Positions 5,907 to 13,012 of a stretch of 13,012 nucleotides of DNA are shown piece by piece. The stretch covers positions 1 to 13,012 of the forward strand of contig JAQGHH010000496.1 in the NCBI GenBank assembly GCA_028288945.1, written 5' to 3'. Within the stretch, counting starts at the first letter, position 1. Every line of letters starts with the position of its first letter. Both the position numbers and the translations under genes were made by a program. Origin of the DNA: Phycisphaerales bacterium (lineage in GTDB: Bacteria; Planctomycetota; Phycisphaerae; Tepidisphaerales; Tepidisphaeraceae). Under the pieces are notes generated by a model that was not told the DNA's origin, did not search any database, and was given only the letters and a program-made list of their open reading frames with translations.

Positions 5907-6017
5907 GCGTAGGTGGGCGTACTCTCCCACCGTTGGCCTTACGGGATCAGGCGCACCTCTGTTCTATTCGATACGATGGAAACCGAGTGACGGTGGGCGA
6001 GTACGCCCAGCCTACGC
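5907..6017. repeat. Inverted pair of REP-like elements (REPIN-like)
   Basis: Arm one (5907-5933) and arm two (5990-6017, opposite strand) are near-identical: one substitution and one single-base indel over 28 columns. Each begins GCGTAGG and contains its own palindrome: GGTGGG/CCCACC at 5912-5931 in arm one, and TGGGCG-AGTA-CGCCCA at 5994-6009 in arm two. A GTAG head followed by a palindrome is the hallmark of REP elements linked to RAYT transposases, and two REPs in inverted orientation are called REPINs. The spacer is 56 bases. No RAYT gene lies in this window. Confidence 0.7.
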
Positions 6018-6033
6018 GGCTTGATGCACCTAA

Positions 6034-6052
6034 CACGGGTTGAAAACCCGTG
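6034..6052. repeat. Perfect hairpin, REP-like
   Basis: CACGGGTT (6034-6041) pairs with AACCCGTG (6045-6052) around GAA. No T-run follows on either strand, so it is not a typical terminator. Its place beside the inverted REP-like pair suggests another dispersed palindrome. It could still protect the 3' end of the lipoprotein transcript. Confidence 0.5.
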
Positions 6053-6144
6053 CCATAACAATGCCGTTAGCCGGCGTACGACCGCAAACGCCAGGTCTCT
6101 CGCTGGACCACGCCTCCGGTCGCCTTAAACCGCGTCGCCCTTCC

Positions 6145-6203
6145 CTGGGTATATCCCTCGGCGGGCGGTTCCATCCAATCGGGATTCCCGCCACAATACC
6201 CAG
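6145..6203 (+). promoter_or_regulatory. Structured leader ahead of heme-protein gene
   Basis: CTGGGTAT (6145-6152) is the exact reverse complement of ATACCCAG (6196-6203). Inside it GGCGGG (6160-6165) pairs with CCCGCC (6187-6192). This nested stem ends 41 bases before the start codon at 6245 and 29 bases before its GGGAG site. It may be a leader hairpin if transcription begins upstream. Alternatively TATATC at 6150 is a -10 box (TTAAAC at 6125-6130, 19-base spacing, weak), in which case the inverted repeat would be an operator. Both readings are inference. Confidence 0.35.
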
Positions 6204-6244
6204 ACGGGCGGATGACGGGCTGGAAATCTAACGGGAGCAATCGC

Positions 6245-9200
6245 ATGCGGAGTCGTGGCGCAATTTCGGTCGTGGGCGCGATCGTCGGATTCGGGGCGTG
6301 GGGCTGGCTTTCGCAAGCGCCCGCGCGGGCGGCGGATGCGGTGGTGGCGGCGGGGCCGCGCACGCCGGCGGCGGAGGGGGCGGCGTTTCATCTGCCGCCC
6401 GGCTTCGAGGCGCAACTCGTCGCCGCCGAACCTGACATTCATAAGCCCATCAACATCGCCTTCGACGAACGCGGCCGGCTCTGGGTCACCGACACCATCG
6501 AGTACCCGTTCCCCGCCCCCGACAACCGCAAGACCAAGGCCCGCGACAGCGTCAAAATCCTCGAAGATTTCGGGCCGGACGGGAAAGCCCGCAAGATCAC
6601 CACGTTTGCGGACGACCTGAACATCCCCGTCGGCGTGCTGCCGTTGCCTTCGCAGGCGGGCCGCGACACGGCGCTCGTTTACAGCATCCCCGGAATCTGG
6701 CGGATGGGCGACACCACGGGCGCGGGCGTCGCCGACCAGCGCGATCTCGTCGTCACCGGCCAGGGCCATGATGATACGCACGGCATGACCGGCTCGTTCA
6801 CCCAGGGTTTTGACGGCTACGTTTACGCCGTCCACGGCTTTCGAAATACTTCGTCCGTCAAGGGCTCTGATGGGTCCTTGCTGGAGATGAATTCGGGCAA
6901 TACTTATCGCTTTAAGCCCGACGGGTCGCACCTCGAGCAGCACACGCACGGGCAGGTGAACCCCTTCGGGTTGTGCCTCGACCCCCTGGGAAATCTCTAC
7001 ACCAGCGACTGCGAAACCATGCCGGTTCTGCTAACGCTGCGCGGCGCGTACTACTCGAGCTTCGGCAAGCCCAATGACGGCCTGGGTTTCGGCCCGGACA
7101 TCGCCGAGCACATGTACGGATCGAGCGCCATCGCGGGGCTGGCCAATTACGTCGCCGACCAATACCCCCCGGCGTACCGCGACATGCTGCTGGTGGGGAA
7201 CGTGGTGACCGGTCGGATCAACCGCGCGCAGCTCGTGCCGCGCGGGTCGGCGGTGCATGCCGACGACGCGCCGGATTTTCTCGTCAGCGACGATGCGTGG
7301 TTCCGGCCGGTGTGCATCAAGCTCGGGCCCGACGGGGCCCTTTACGTCGCGGACTTCTACAACCGGATCATCGGGCACTACGAGGTGGACCTGCATCACC
7401 CCGGCCGCGACAAGGACCGCGGCCGCATCTGGCGCATCGTCTACAAAGGGACCGACGCCAGACCCGCGCCCGCCAAATCGTTTGACCTGACCAAGGCGTC
7501 CGTCCCTGAGTTGATCGCGTATCTGTCGGACGCCAATTTCACGGTGCGCATGCTGGCGATGCAGCACCTGGCTGATGTGAGCGGGCAGGCCGCGGTCGCC
7601 CCGCTAAAGGAAGCGCTGGCGCATTCGCCGGCGCCCTTGCTGAAGGTCCACGGAATGTGGGTGCTTCATCGGCTGGGCGCACTGGACCGCTCGACGCTCC
7701 AGGCGCTGGCGACGGACGCCGACCTGGCGGTGCGCGTGCATGCGATGCGGGTACTCTCGGAAACACCTTCCTGGGTGCCGGTGCAGCGGGATTTGGCGCT
7801 GCGCGGTTTGAAGGACGCCGACCCGCTCGTGCAGCGCTGTGCGGCGGACGCGTTGGGCCAGCACCCCGCGCTGGAAAACGTGCGGCCGCTGCTCGACGCA
7901 AAGCAGCACGCCCCGGCGGAGGACAAGCACCTGGTCCACACGATCCGCATGGCGCTGCGCAATCAGCTCGACGCGCCGGGCGTGGCCGACAAGCTGCCGC
8001 TGCCCGGGTGGAACGAGCAGGACGCGCGAGATTTGCTGGACGCCGCGGCGGGCGCTTCGTCGCCAGGCGCGGTGGTGATGGTGCTCAAGCAGATCAACTC
8101 TGCCCCCGTGGACGGGCAGAAGCTGGCCAACACCTTCCGCCACGCCGCCCGTTACGGCAACGACGCGCAGGCCGATGAACTGGCAAAGCTCGCCCTCGCC
8201 AAATTCGCGGGCGACGATTCGCTCCAACTGGCGCTGTTCAAAGCATTGCAGGAAGGCGTGGCGCAACGCGGCGGCAAGCTCGGCGACGCCGCCCGCACCT
8301 GGGGGCGCGACATGGCCGGCCGGCTGCTGGCCGACCCGGGCGAAGGGTTCGGCGGATGGGTCAACCGCCCGCTGGCTGATCTTCCCAATGCCAAGAATCC
8401 CTGGTCAGTTCAGCTCCGCCCCGGCAGCGACGGCAGCGCCGGAGCCCCGTTCCTTTCGTCGCTCCCGCTGGGCGAGTCGGGCACCGGCGTGCTCCGCTCC
8501 AGGGACTTCGCGATCCCCGCGACGCTCAGCTTCTACATCGCCGGCCACAACGGCCAGCCGCCGGCGCAGTTGCCGGTGAAGAACTTCGTGCGGCTGCGCG
8601 CAGCGGGGAGTGACGAAGTTCTGGCCGAGGCGCCCGCGCCGCGCAACGACATGGCGCAGAAGGTGACGTGGAAGCTCACGCAGTTCGAGGGGCGGAAGGG
8701 TTATTTCGAGGCGACGGACGGCGACACCGCCGGGGCGTACGCGTGGATCGCGTTCGGCCGCTTCGACCCGCCGGTCGTCCGTGTGCCGGCCGTCGGGGAG
8801 ACCAACCGCCTTCAGACCGCGATCGACATCGCCGCCTCCCTGCACTTGCCGGAATTGGAAGATGCAGTGGCGAAAGTTCTGGCGAGCAAAGGAGCAGACC
8901 TCGATGCGCGGATAGCCGCGGCCAAGGCGCTGCCCTCGCTGGCGGCGGACGGCGCGGGGCACACGGCGGAACTGGTGGGCGTGCTCTCAGACCCCTCCGC
9001 GCCCGGTGCGTTGCGTGAAGCCGTCGCCGCGGCGCTCGCGCAGAACCCGTCGCCGGCCGTCACCGGCGCGTTCGTGGAGGCCCTCCGCACCGCGCCCAAC
9101 AAGTTGCAGCTTTCGCTGGCCAAGTCGCTGGCCGCGTCCACTGCGGGCGCGGAGGCGCTACTGGGCGCGGTGGCCGACGGGAAGGCGTCGGCCCGCCTTC

Positions 9201-9754
9201 TGCAGGACGCAAACCTCCGCGAACGGCTGGGCGTCTCCAAACCCGCCGACTTGAACAACCGTATCGCCAAGCTGACGGCCAATCTCCCCGCCCCGGACCG
9301 TGCGGTTCAGCAACTGATCGACCAGCGCGCCGCCCGTTTCGACCGCGGCAAGGCTTCGCCCGAGCGGGGGCTGAAGGTCTTCACGGCCAACTGCGCCGTC
9401 TGCCATTCCATCGGCGGGGTGGGCGCGCACGTCGGCCCGCAGCTCGACGGCATGGGCGTGCGCGGGGCGGCCAGGCTCTGCGAAGACATCCTCGACCCCA
9501 GCCGCAACGTCGACGCCGCCTTCCGCTACAGCACCTACGTGCTCGACAGCGGCGACGTCGTCGCCGGCATCCTCCGCCGGGAGGAAGGCGACACCCTCGT
9601 CGTCGCGGACGCGGCGGGCAAGGAAGTCACGCTGCAAAAGTCGAAGATCAAGCGCGCGGTCCAGTCGAACCTGTCGCTGATGCCCAGCAACTTCGGAGAG
9701 ATCATCAAAGCCGAGGAGTTCGACGACCTGGTGGGATATCTGCTGACGAAATGA
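6245..9754 (+). CDS. Exported PVC-type propeller/HEAT/cytochrome c protein
   Basis: An 1169-residue protein with a signal peptide (MRSRGAISVVGAIVGFGAWG, cleavage near ARA-AD). Residues of about 45-402 match the Pirellula/Verrucomicrobium membrane-bound dehydrogenase-like domain, a beta-propeller related to sugar dehydrogenases (INIAFDERGRLWVTDTIEYP, VNPFGLCLDPLGNLYTSDCE, GALYVADFYNRIIGHYE). HEAT-like helices follow at about 412-570 (LAMQHLADVSG, RVHAMRVLSE). A beta-sandwich-like stretch lies near 718-845, then more HEAT-like helices to about 1000. The C-terminus (about 1035-1169) is the matching heme domain with C1050-A-V-C1053-H1054 and a likely distal ligand M1146 in SLMPSNF. It probably oxidises a sugar-like substrate outside the cytoplasm and passes electrons to its own heme; the substrate is unknown. 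ATG 6245 is preferred: GGGAG lies seven bases upstream and the signal starts there; the ATG at 6212 has a poorer site. It converges on the pilin-like gene. Confidence 0.92.
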   Translation: MRSRGAISVVGAIVGFGAWGWLSQAPARAADAVVAAGPRTPAAEGAAFHLPPGFEAQLVAAEPDIHKPINIAFDERGRLWVTDTIEYPFPAPDNRKTKARDSVKILEDFGPDGKARKITTFADDLNIPVGVLPLPSQAGRDTALVYSIPGIWRMGDTTGAGVADQRDLVVTGQGHDDTHGMTGSFTQGFDGYVYAVHGFRNTSSVKGSDGSLLEMNSGNTYRFKPDGSHLEQHTHGQVNPFGLCLDPLGNLYTSDCETMPVLLTLRGAYYSSFGKPNDGLGFGPDIAEHMYGSSAIAGLANYVADQYPPAYRDMLLVGNVVTGRINRAQLVPRGSAVHADDAPDFLVSDDAWFRPVCIKLGPDGALYVADFYNRIIGHYEVDLHHPGRDKDRGRIWRIVYKGTDARPAPAKSFDLTKASVPELIAYLSDANFTVRMLAMQHLADVSGQAAVAPLKEALAHSPAPLLKVHGMWVLHRLGALDRSTLQALATDADLAVRVHAMRVLSETPSWVPVQRDLALRGLKDADPLVQRCAADALGQHPALENVRPLLDAKQHAPAEDKHLVHTIRMALRNQLDAPGVADKLPLPGWNEQDARDLLDAAAGASSPGAVVMVLKQINSAPVDGQKLANTFRHAARYGNDAQADELAKLALAKFAGDDSLQLALFKALQEGVAQRGGKLGDAARTWGRDMAGRLLADPGEGFGGWVNRPLADLPNAKNPWSVQLRPGSDGSAGAPFLSSLPLGESGTGVLRSRDFAIPATLSFYIAGHNGQPPAQLPVKNFVRLRAAGSDEVLAEAPAPRNDMAQKVTWKLTQFEGRKGYFEATDGDTAGAYAWIAFGRFDPPVVRVPAVGETNRLQTAIDIAASLHLPELEDAVAKVLASKGADLDARIAAAKALPSLAADGAGHTAELVGVLSDPSAPGALREAVAAALAQNPSPAVTGAFVEALRTAPNKLQLSLAKSLAASTAGAEALLGAVADGKASARLLQDANLRERLGVSKPADLNNRIAKLTANLPAPDRAVQQLIDQRAARFDRGKASPERGLKVFTANCAVCHSIGGVGAHVGPQLDGMGVRGAARLCEDILDPSRNVDAAFRYSTYVLDSGDVVAGILRREEGDTLVVADAAGKEVTLQKSKIKRAVQSNLSLMPSNFGEIIKAEEFDDLVGYLLTK

Positions 9755-9760
9755 CGGCGT

Positions 9761-10531
9761 TCACGGGGAAAGGCAATAAAGACGGCCTTGTGGGGGATTC
9801 ATTTGATAAAGAGTCTGCTGGCTCGCGTACTCGGTGGACAAGATCATCTCGACGTGTCCGTCGAAGCAGCCGATGCAGGCGCCGACGGCGCCATGGCGGA
9901 CCGCAGAGTCCTTGTCGAGTTGGGCGGCTCCGTCGAGCCACGCCTGCGGCTTCACCGGCGGCGGTGGCGGGTCCGATGGGCCGCGCGGGGGGGGCGGGGG
10001 CGACTGATCCGCTTCGAGGAACAGGATCGCCTGCGGGTTCATCCGTCGAAGGGCATACGATGACGGGATGGTGTTGGGCTTGGGATTTGCAATCGCGGGG
10101 TTCATTACAGAAGGGTTCATCAGATAACTGGTGAACGCTTCAGTCACGCCTCTGCCCCACGGACCTGGATCCAAGGGACAGTGATAGACGTCCCGGACTT
10201 TCAGATATTTCCAAAGGACGCCGGTTTCGACCTGGGCGGGGTTCGTAGCTAAAGGGATGTCTTTATAAAGCCACCCTGGAGTGTTCGGACCGTCCTGCGA
10301 TTGCAAGTTGGGGAGGGGCAGAATGCCGTCGTTATCCGACGCGTAGGAAATTGATGCCTGCACCAACTGCCGCACGTTCGCCTGGCAATTGACCACGCGG
10401 GCTGAATGACGGACGCGCGACACTACCGGAAGGATAATGCTCAGCAGCACAGCAATAATCCCGATAACGACCAACAATTCGACAAGGGTGAATGCCGTCC
10501 GCCGGAGGCTCACGTGTGCTGCATCCCGCAT
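9761..10531 (-). CDS. Pilin-like protein with prepilin signal (DUF1559/H-X9-DG-like)
   Basis: A 256-residue protein with a type IV prepilin N-terminus: charged leader, then A13-F14-T-L-V-E18-L-L, with prepilin peptidase cleavage expected between A13 and F14, E at +5, and one hydrophobic helix. The rest resembles the large planctomycete family of secreted pilin-like proteins: NCQANVRQLVQASISYASDNDG, YHCPLDPGP, and near the end RHGAVGACIGCFDGHVE. In that last motif the family usually has H, nine residues, then DG; here there are ten (H213, D224-G225). Two runs of five prolines (about 178-182 and 188-192) form a rigid loop. Its role is unknown; such proteins may build pseudopili or surface fibres. 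ATG 10531 is chosen because AGGAG lies six bases upstream and the prepilin leader then has normal length; the in-frame codon at 10612 is too far. It ends 6 bases from the stop of the converging heme-protein gene. Confidence 0.88.
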   Translation of the reverse strand: MRDAAHVSLRRTAFTLVELLVVIGIIAVLLSIILPVVSRVRHSARVVNCQANVRQLVQASISYASDNDGILPLPNLQSQDGPNTPGWLYKDIPLATNPAQVETGVLWKYLKVRDVYHCPLDPGPWGRGVTEAFTSYLMNPSVMNPAIANPKPNTIPSSYALRRMNPQAILFLEADQSPPPPPRGPSDPPPPPVKPQAWLDGAAQLDKDSAVRHGAVGACIGCFDGHVEMILSTEYASQQTLYQMNPPQGRLYCLSP

Positions 10532-10575
10532 GATGAACTCCTGGTTTCTGCTGTCACCGCCTAAAGAATCGATGG

Positions 10576-10604
10576 ATGCTATCACGCACCGTCCGCCGCG
10601 CCAA
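10576..10604 (-). promoter_or_regulatory. Candidate promoter of pilin-like gene
   Basis: On the minus strand TTGGCG (complement of 10599-10604) and TAGCAT (complement of 10576-10581) are separated by 17 bases, each matching the sigma-70 consensus at four of six positions. The start would fall near 10569, leaving a leader of about 38 bases with AGGAG before the ATG at 10531. It lies in the 106-base gap after the cytochrome gene, so the pilin-like gene could be transcribed on its own. Confidence 0.4.
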
Positions 10605-10637
10605 CGATGCATTGCCGTCCAGCGATATTTGTTCGCT

Positions 10638-13012
10638 CTAGTTCACGTACGCAATTTCGTTTGTAAATAGCAGCGCCTGCGCGTATTCCTCCCAGATGGT
10701 CAGCGGTTTGCGCTCAACCGTTTCGCCTTCGTTCTGGATGGCCCGCTTGGCGTCGTTGCGGCGCATCGCGGCGCCTTTGTCCGGCCGTGGGGCAACACGC
10801 GGCCTTGGGCCCGGCGAACGATCGGCCACCAGGCGGGCGGTCGGGGGCTGGCCATTGGGGCGCGCGTGGGCGTTGAAGAAGTCCGCGGCCAGTCGCACCT
10901 CGGCGGCCTTGGGCTCGCGCTGGTATAGCACCGCATAAAGCGCCTTCACCCGTCCGGCGTCGTCATGGGCGGCAAGAAATTCCGGGCGCGTGGTCACCTT
11001 CCGCGCCACGTCAGCGCTCATCGGGCTGTTCATCAGGAACAGCGCCTGCTGCGGGACGATCGTCGAAGTGCGACGGCTGTTGGGGCGGTCGGGGTCTCCA
11101 AAGTCGAATTGCGACATGAGCTCGGGGAGCCGCCCGCGGTCGATGTAGCCGTAGACGGATCGGCGGTTGCTGTAGGGCTCATCGGTGAGGTTCACGGGCT
11201 TGCCGCCGATGGTCGCATCCAATTTGCCCGTGAAAACCAGCATCGTGTCGCGGACGGCCTCGAAATCGAGCCGGCGGAGATTGGCCCGCCACAGCAGGCG
11301 GTTCTCCGGGTCCTTCTGGGAATACGTCGGGTTCGTGTCGCTGCTCTGCTGGTACGTGTTCGAGAGCATGATCTCGCGGTGGAGCTTCTTGATCGACCAG
11401 TTGCCCTCTTCCACGAATTGATTCGCCAGGTAGTCCAGCAACTCCTGATGGCTGGGCGCTTCCGACTGCACGCCCAGGTCGTCGGGCGTTCGGACGAAGC
11501 CGTCGCCGAAATGGTGCATCCACACGCGATTGACCAGCACGCGGGCGGTGAGAGGGTTGTCCTTGGTCGCGATCGCGCGAGCGAGCTCGAGGCGGCCGCT
11601 GCCGATCTTGAACGGCTGGCGGTGGGGCCCGGAGAGGATCTGCAGGAACTCGCGCGGCGCGATCGGCCCGCGGTTGTTCGCTTCGCCGCGGATGAAGACC
11701 GGCGAATTCCGGGGCGTGGGCGAATCCGCCACGACCATCGCCCGCGCGGGCGAGCCGGGGTGGGTGAGTTCCAGCTCGTTGATGGCCGCGAATTGGAATC
11801 GTCCGTAGGCGTTGTTGTTCTGCACGGGGAGCTTGGGGAGCAGCTCGCGCAGGTGGTCGGTGGTGAGGGCGGGCGCCGGCTCGATGGGCGCGGGCACTTC
11901 GATCAGAGACACGAGGGCGGGGTCGAAGCCGGTGACCGCGTTGTCCTTGGCCGCGTGCATCGCCTTGACGTATTCCTTCGCCTGGGAGTCGATGCCGGCG
12001 AAGAGCTTCCCGTAAATCTCGACGACGTCGCGGATGCTATGGAGTGAATCGGGCGACACATCCTTGAACGCCGCGACGACCAGGGGATTGAGCGGCCGGC
12101 GGGGGCCTTCCCCACGCGAAATCGCGTCGAGCACTTCCCCGGCCTTCTGGCTGAACTGATCGGGCGGAATCTGGCGGAACCGCGCCAACGGTGCGAAGAC
12201 GTTGTCTTCCTTGCGCACGTTCCGCAACCCGGCGAAGATGCCGCGGTCGAGGTTGTTTTGGCTGATGAGCTTGTTGCGCTCGATCAGCGCGGCCGCGTCG
12301 GATTTGCCGTTAAACACGAACGCCAGCAGATAGGCAGACGCCTTCTTGCGGAATTCAGAGCCGGCGGAATCGACCAGCTCGTAATAAATGTCCCGATTCT
12401 TCGCTTCCAGCTCGGCGAGCTTGGCTTCGAAATCATCCCGGTCTTTCCCGGCGGGAGATTTACCGATCAACGGCAGATCGGCCGGCTCGATCGTGCTGGA
12501 GAAGACGCCATGTAGCGAGTAGTAATCGGCCTGCGGGATCGGGTCGAACTTATGGTCATGGCAGCGGGCGCACGACACGGTGAGGGCCATCGTCGCTTTA
12601 CTGAGCGTGTCGATCCGCTCGTCGATCGTGTCGTTGGGGTTCGCGAAGCGCTTCCCGACCGTGATGAAGCCCAGGGCCGCGAGGCTGTCGGGATTTTTAT
12701 CCGCGCCCCGAAGCTGATCAGCCGCGATCTGCTCCTGAAGGAACTGGTCGTACGGCTTGTCGTCGTTGAACGCCTTGATGACATAATCGCGATAGGTCCA
12801 CGCGTAGGCGTAGCGGTAGTCTTCCTTGCGGACCTGCTCCGCGCCGGTCGTGTCGGAGTAGCGGGCGGTATCGAGCCAGAAGCGGCCCCAGCGCTCGCCG
12901 TAGTGGGGCGAGGCGAGAAGGCGGTCCACGACTTTCTCAAAGGCATTGGGCGAACGGTCGCTCAGAAACGCCTGCACTTCCTGCGGCGTGGGCGGGAGCC
13001 CGATCAGATCAT
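10638..13012 (-). CDS. DUF1549/DUF1553 (PSCyt2/PSD1) cytochrome protein, N-terminus outside window
   Basis: The frame is open to the right edge with no credible start; the first visible residues, DLIGLPPTPQEVQAFL, are internal to DUF1549, so the N-terminus, usually carrying a planctomycete cytochrome C (PSCyt1) domain, is missing. About 790 residues are visible. The DUF1549 part shows LASPHYGERWGRFWLDTARY and a heme motif CARCHDHKFDPIPQADYY, with the CxxCH at 12558-12572. After a helical middle part, DUF1553 shows SPVFIRGEANNRG, then NPLTARVLVNRVWMHHFGDG, TPDDLGVQSEAPSHQELLDYL and ends ALLFTNEIAYVN, the family's typical close. A basic, proline-rich insert (RSPGPRPRVAPRPDKG) precedes the final helix. 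Such proteins are exported and thought to take part in electron transfer or glycan handling; the reaction is not established. In planctomycetes the next gene is often a DUF1501 protein; here it is a pilin-like gene. Confidence 0.92.
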   Translation of the reverse strand, partial: DLIGLPPTPQEVQAFLSDRSPNAFEKVVDRLLASPHYGERWGRFWLDTARYSDTTGAEQVRKEDYRYAYAWTYRDYVIKAFNDDKPYDQFLQEQIAADQLRGADKNPDSLAALGFITVGKRFANPNDTIDERIDTLSKATMALTVSCARCHDHKFDPIPQADYYSLHGVFSSTIEPADLPLIGKSPAGKDRDDFEAKLAELEAKNRDIYYELVDSAGSEFRKKASAYLLAFVFNGKSDAAALIERNKLISQNNLDRGIFAGLRNVRKEDNVFAPLARFRQIPPDQFSQKAGEVLDAISRGEGPRRPLNPLVVAAFKDVSPDSLHSIRDVVEIYGKLFAGIDSQAKEYVKAMHAAKDNAVTGFDPALVSLIEVPAPIEPAPALTTDHLRELLPKLPVQNNNAYGRFQFAAINELELTHPGSPARAMVVADSPTPRNSPVFIRGEANNRGPIAPREFLQILSGPHRQPFKIGSGRLELARAIATKDNPLTARVLVNRVWMHHFGDGFVRTPDDLGVQSEAPSHQELLDYLANQFVEEGNWSIKKLHREIMLSNTYQQSSDTNPTYSQKDPENRLLWRANLRRLDFEAVRDTMLVFTGKLDATIGGKPVNLTDEPYSNRRSVYGYIDRGRLPELMSQFDFGDPDRPNSRRTSTIVPQQALFLMNSPMSADVARKVTTRPEFLAAHDDAGRVKALYAVLYQREPKAAEVRLAADFFNAHARPNGQPPTARLVADRSPGPRPRVAPRPDKGAAMRRNDAKRAIQNEGETVERKPLTIWEEYAQALLFTNEIAYVN

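Noticed and set aside
6212..6244. Upstream ATG for the heme-protein gene
   Set aside because: It would put 11 residues before the signal peptide and has a weaker ribosome binding site than the ATG at 6245. By the same logic the starts at 4400, 4470 and 10612 were passed over.
6125..6949. 274-codon frame opposite the heme-protein gene start
   Set aside because: Antisense to clear propeller motifs, no known domain, Arg-rich composition. Same reasoning applies to other antisense frames between 7000 and 9640.
9755..9802. Bidirectional terminator between the converging genes
   Set aside because: The gap between stops is 6 bases and the only nearby pairing (AAGGC with GCCTT around 9770-9787) is short and lies within the pilin-like coding sequence.
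10965..12047. 360-codon frame opposite the DUF1553 gene
   Set aside because: The opposite strand carries unmistakable DUF1549/DUF1553 motifs; the long antisense frame is a by-product of high-GC codon use.

Overview
The window looks like chromosomal DNA of a planctomycete, most likely of the Phycisphaerae/Tepidisphaera-like side of the phylum. The evidence is high GC and two protein families typical of Planctomycetes and relatives: a Pirellula/Verrucomicrobium-type heme-binding dehydrogenase-like protein, and a DUF1549/DUF1553 (PSCyt2/PSD1) cytochrome protein. A pilin-like secreted protein of the type expanded in this phylum supports this. The exact lineage is inference. I see no rRNA, complete tRNA, CRISPR array, transposase or phage gene.

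Layout. (1) Positions 1-1521 hold a leftward gene set: a 78-residue helical protein, a TatD-type metal-dependent hydrolase, and a zinc-ribbon membrane protein cut by the left edge. A long inverted repeat of a 7-base unit separates the first two. (2) Positions 1522-2222 hold no convincing protein gene of normal size but are rich in structure: a second 7-base inverted repeat, two tight hairpins, an exceptionally strong ribosome binding site ahead of an 11-codon reading frame, and a chain of hairpins ending in a perfect intrinsic terminator. A third copy of the first 7-base repeat abuts the end of the next gene. (3) Positions 2223-4346 encode, leftward, a secreted clan GH-A-like glycoside hydrolase with a C-terminal CBM9-like domain. 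(4) Divergent from it, 4569-5879 encodes a lipoprotein of unknown function. (5) Positions 5880-6244 are intergenic, with an inverted pair of REP-like elements, another hairpin, and a structured leader. (6) Positions 6245-9754 encode a 1169-residue exported protein: beta-propeller, HEAT-like repeats, beta-sandwich, then cytochrome c. (7) Converging on it with a 6-base gap is a pilin-like secreted protein (9761-10531), preceded on the same strand by a DUF1549/DUF1553 cytochrome protein that runs off the right edge.

How the genes fit together: the GH-A-like enzyme, the two CxxCH heme proteins and the pilin-like protein are all predicted to act outside the cytoplasm. The set suits uptake or breakdown of complex polysaccharides, as is typical of planctomycetes, but no single pathway can be read from it. 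The least explained part is the non-coding stretch 1522-2222: a candidate small RNA or mini-peptide transcript surrounded by two families of 7-base inverted repeats.
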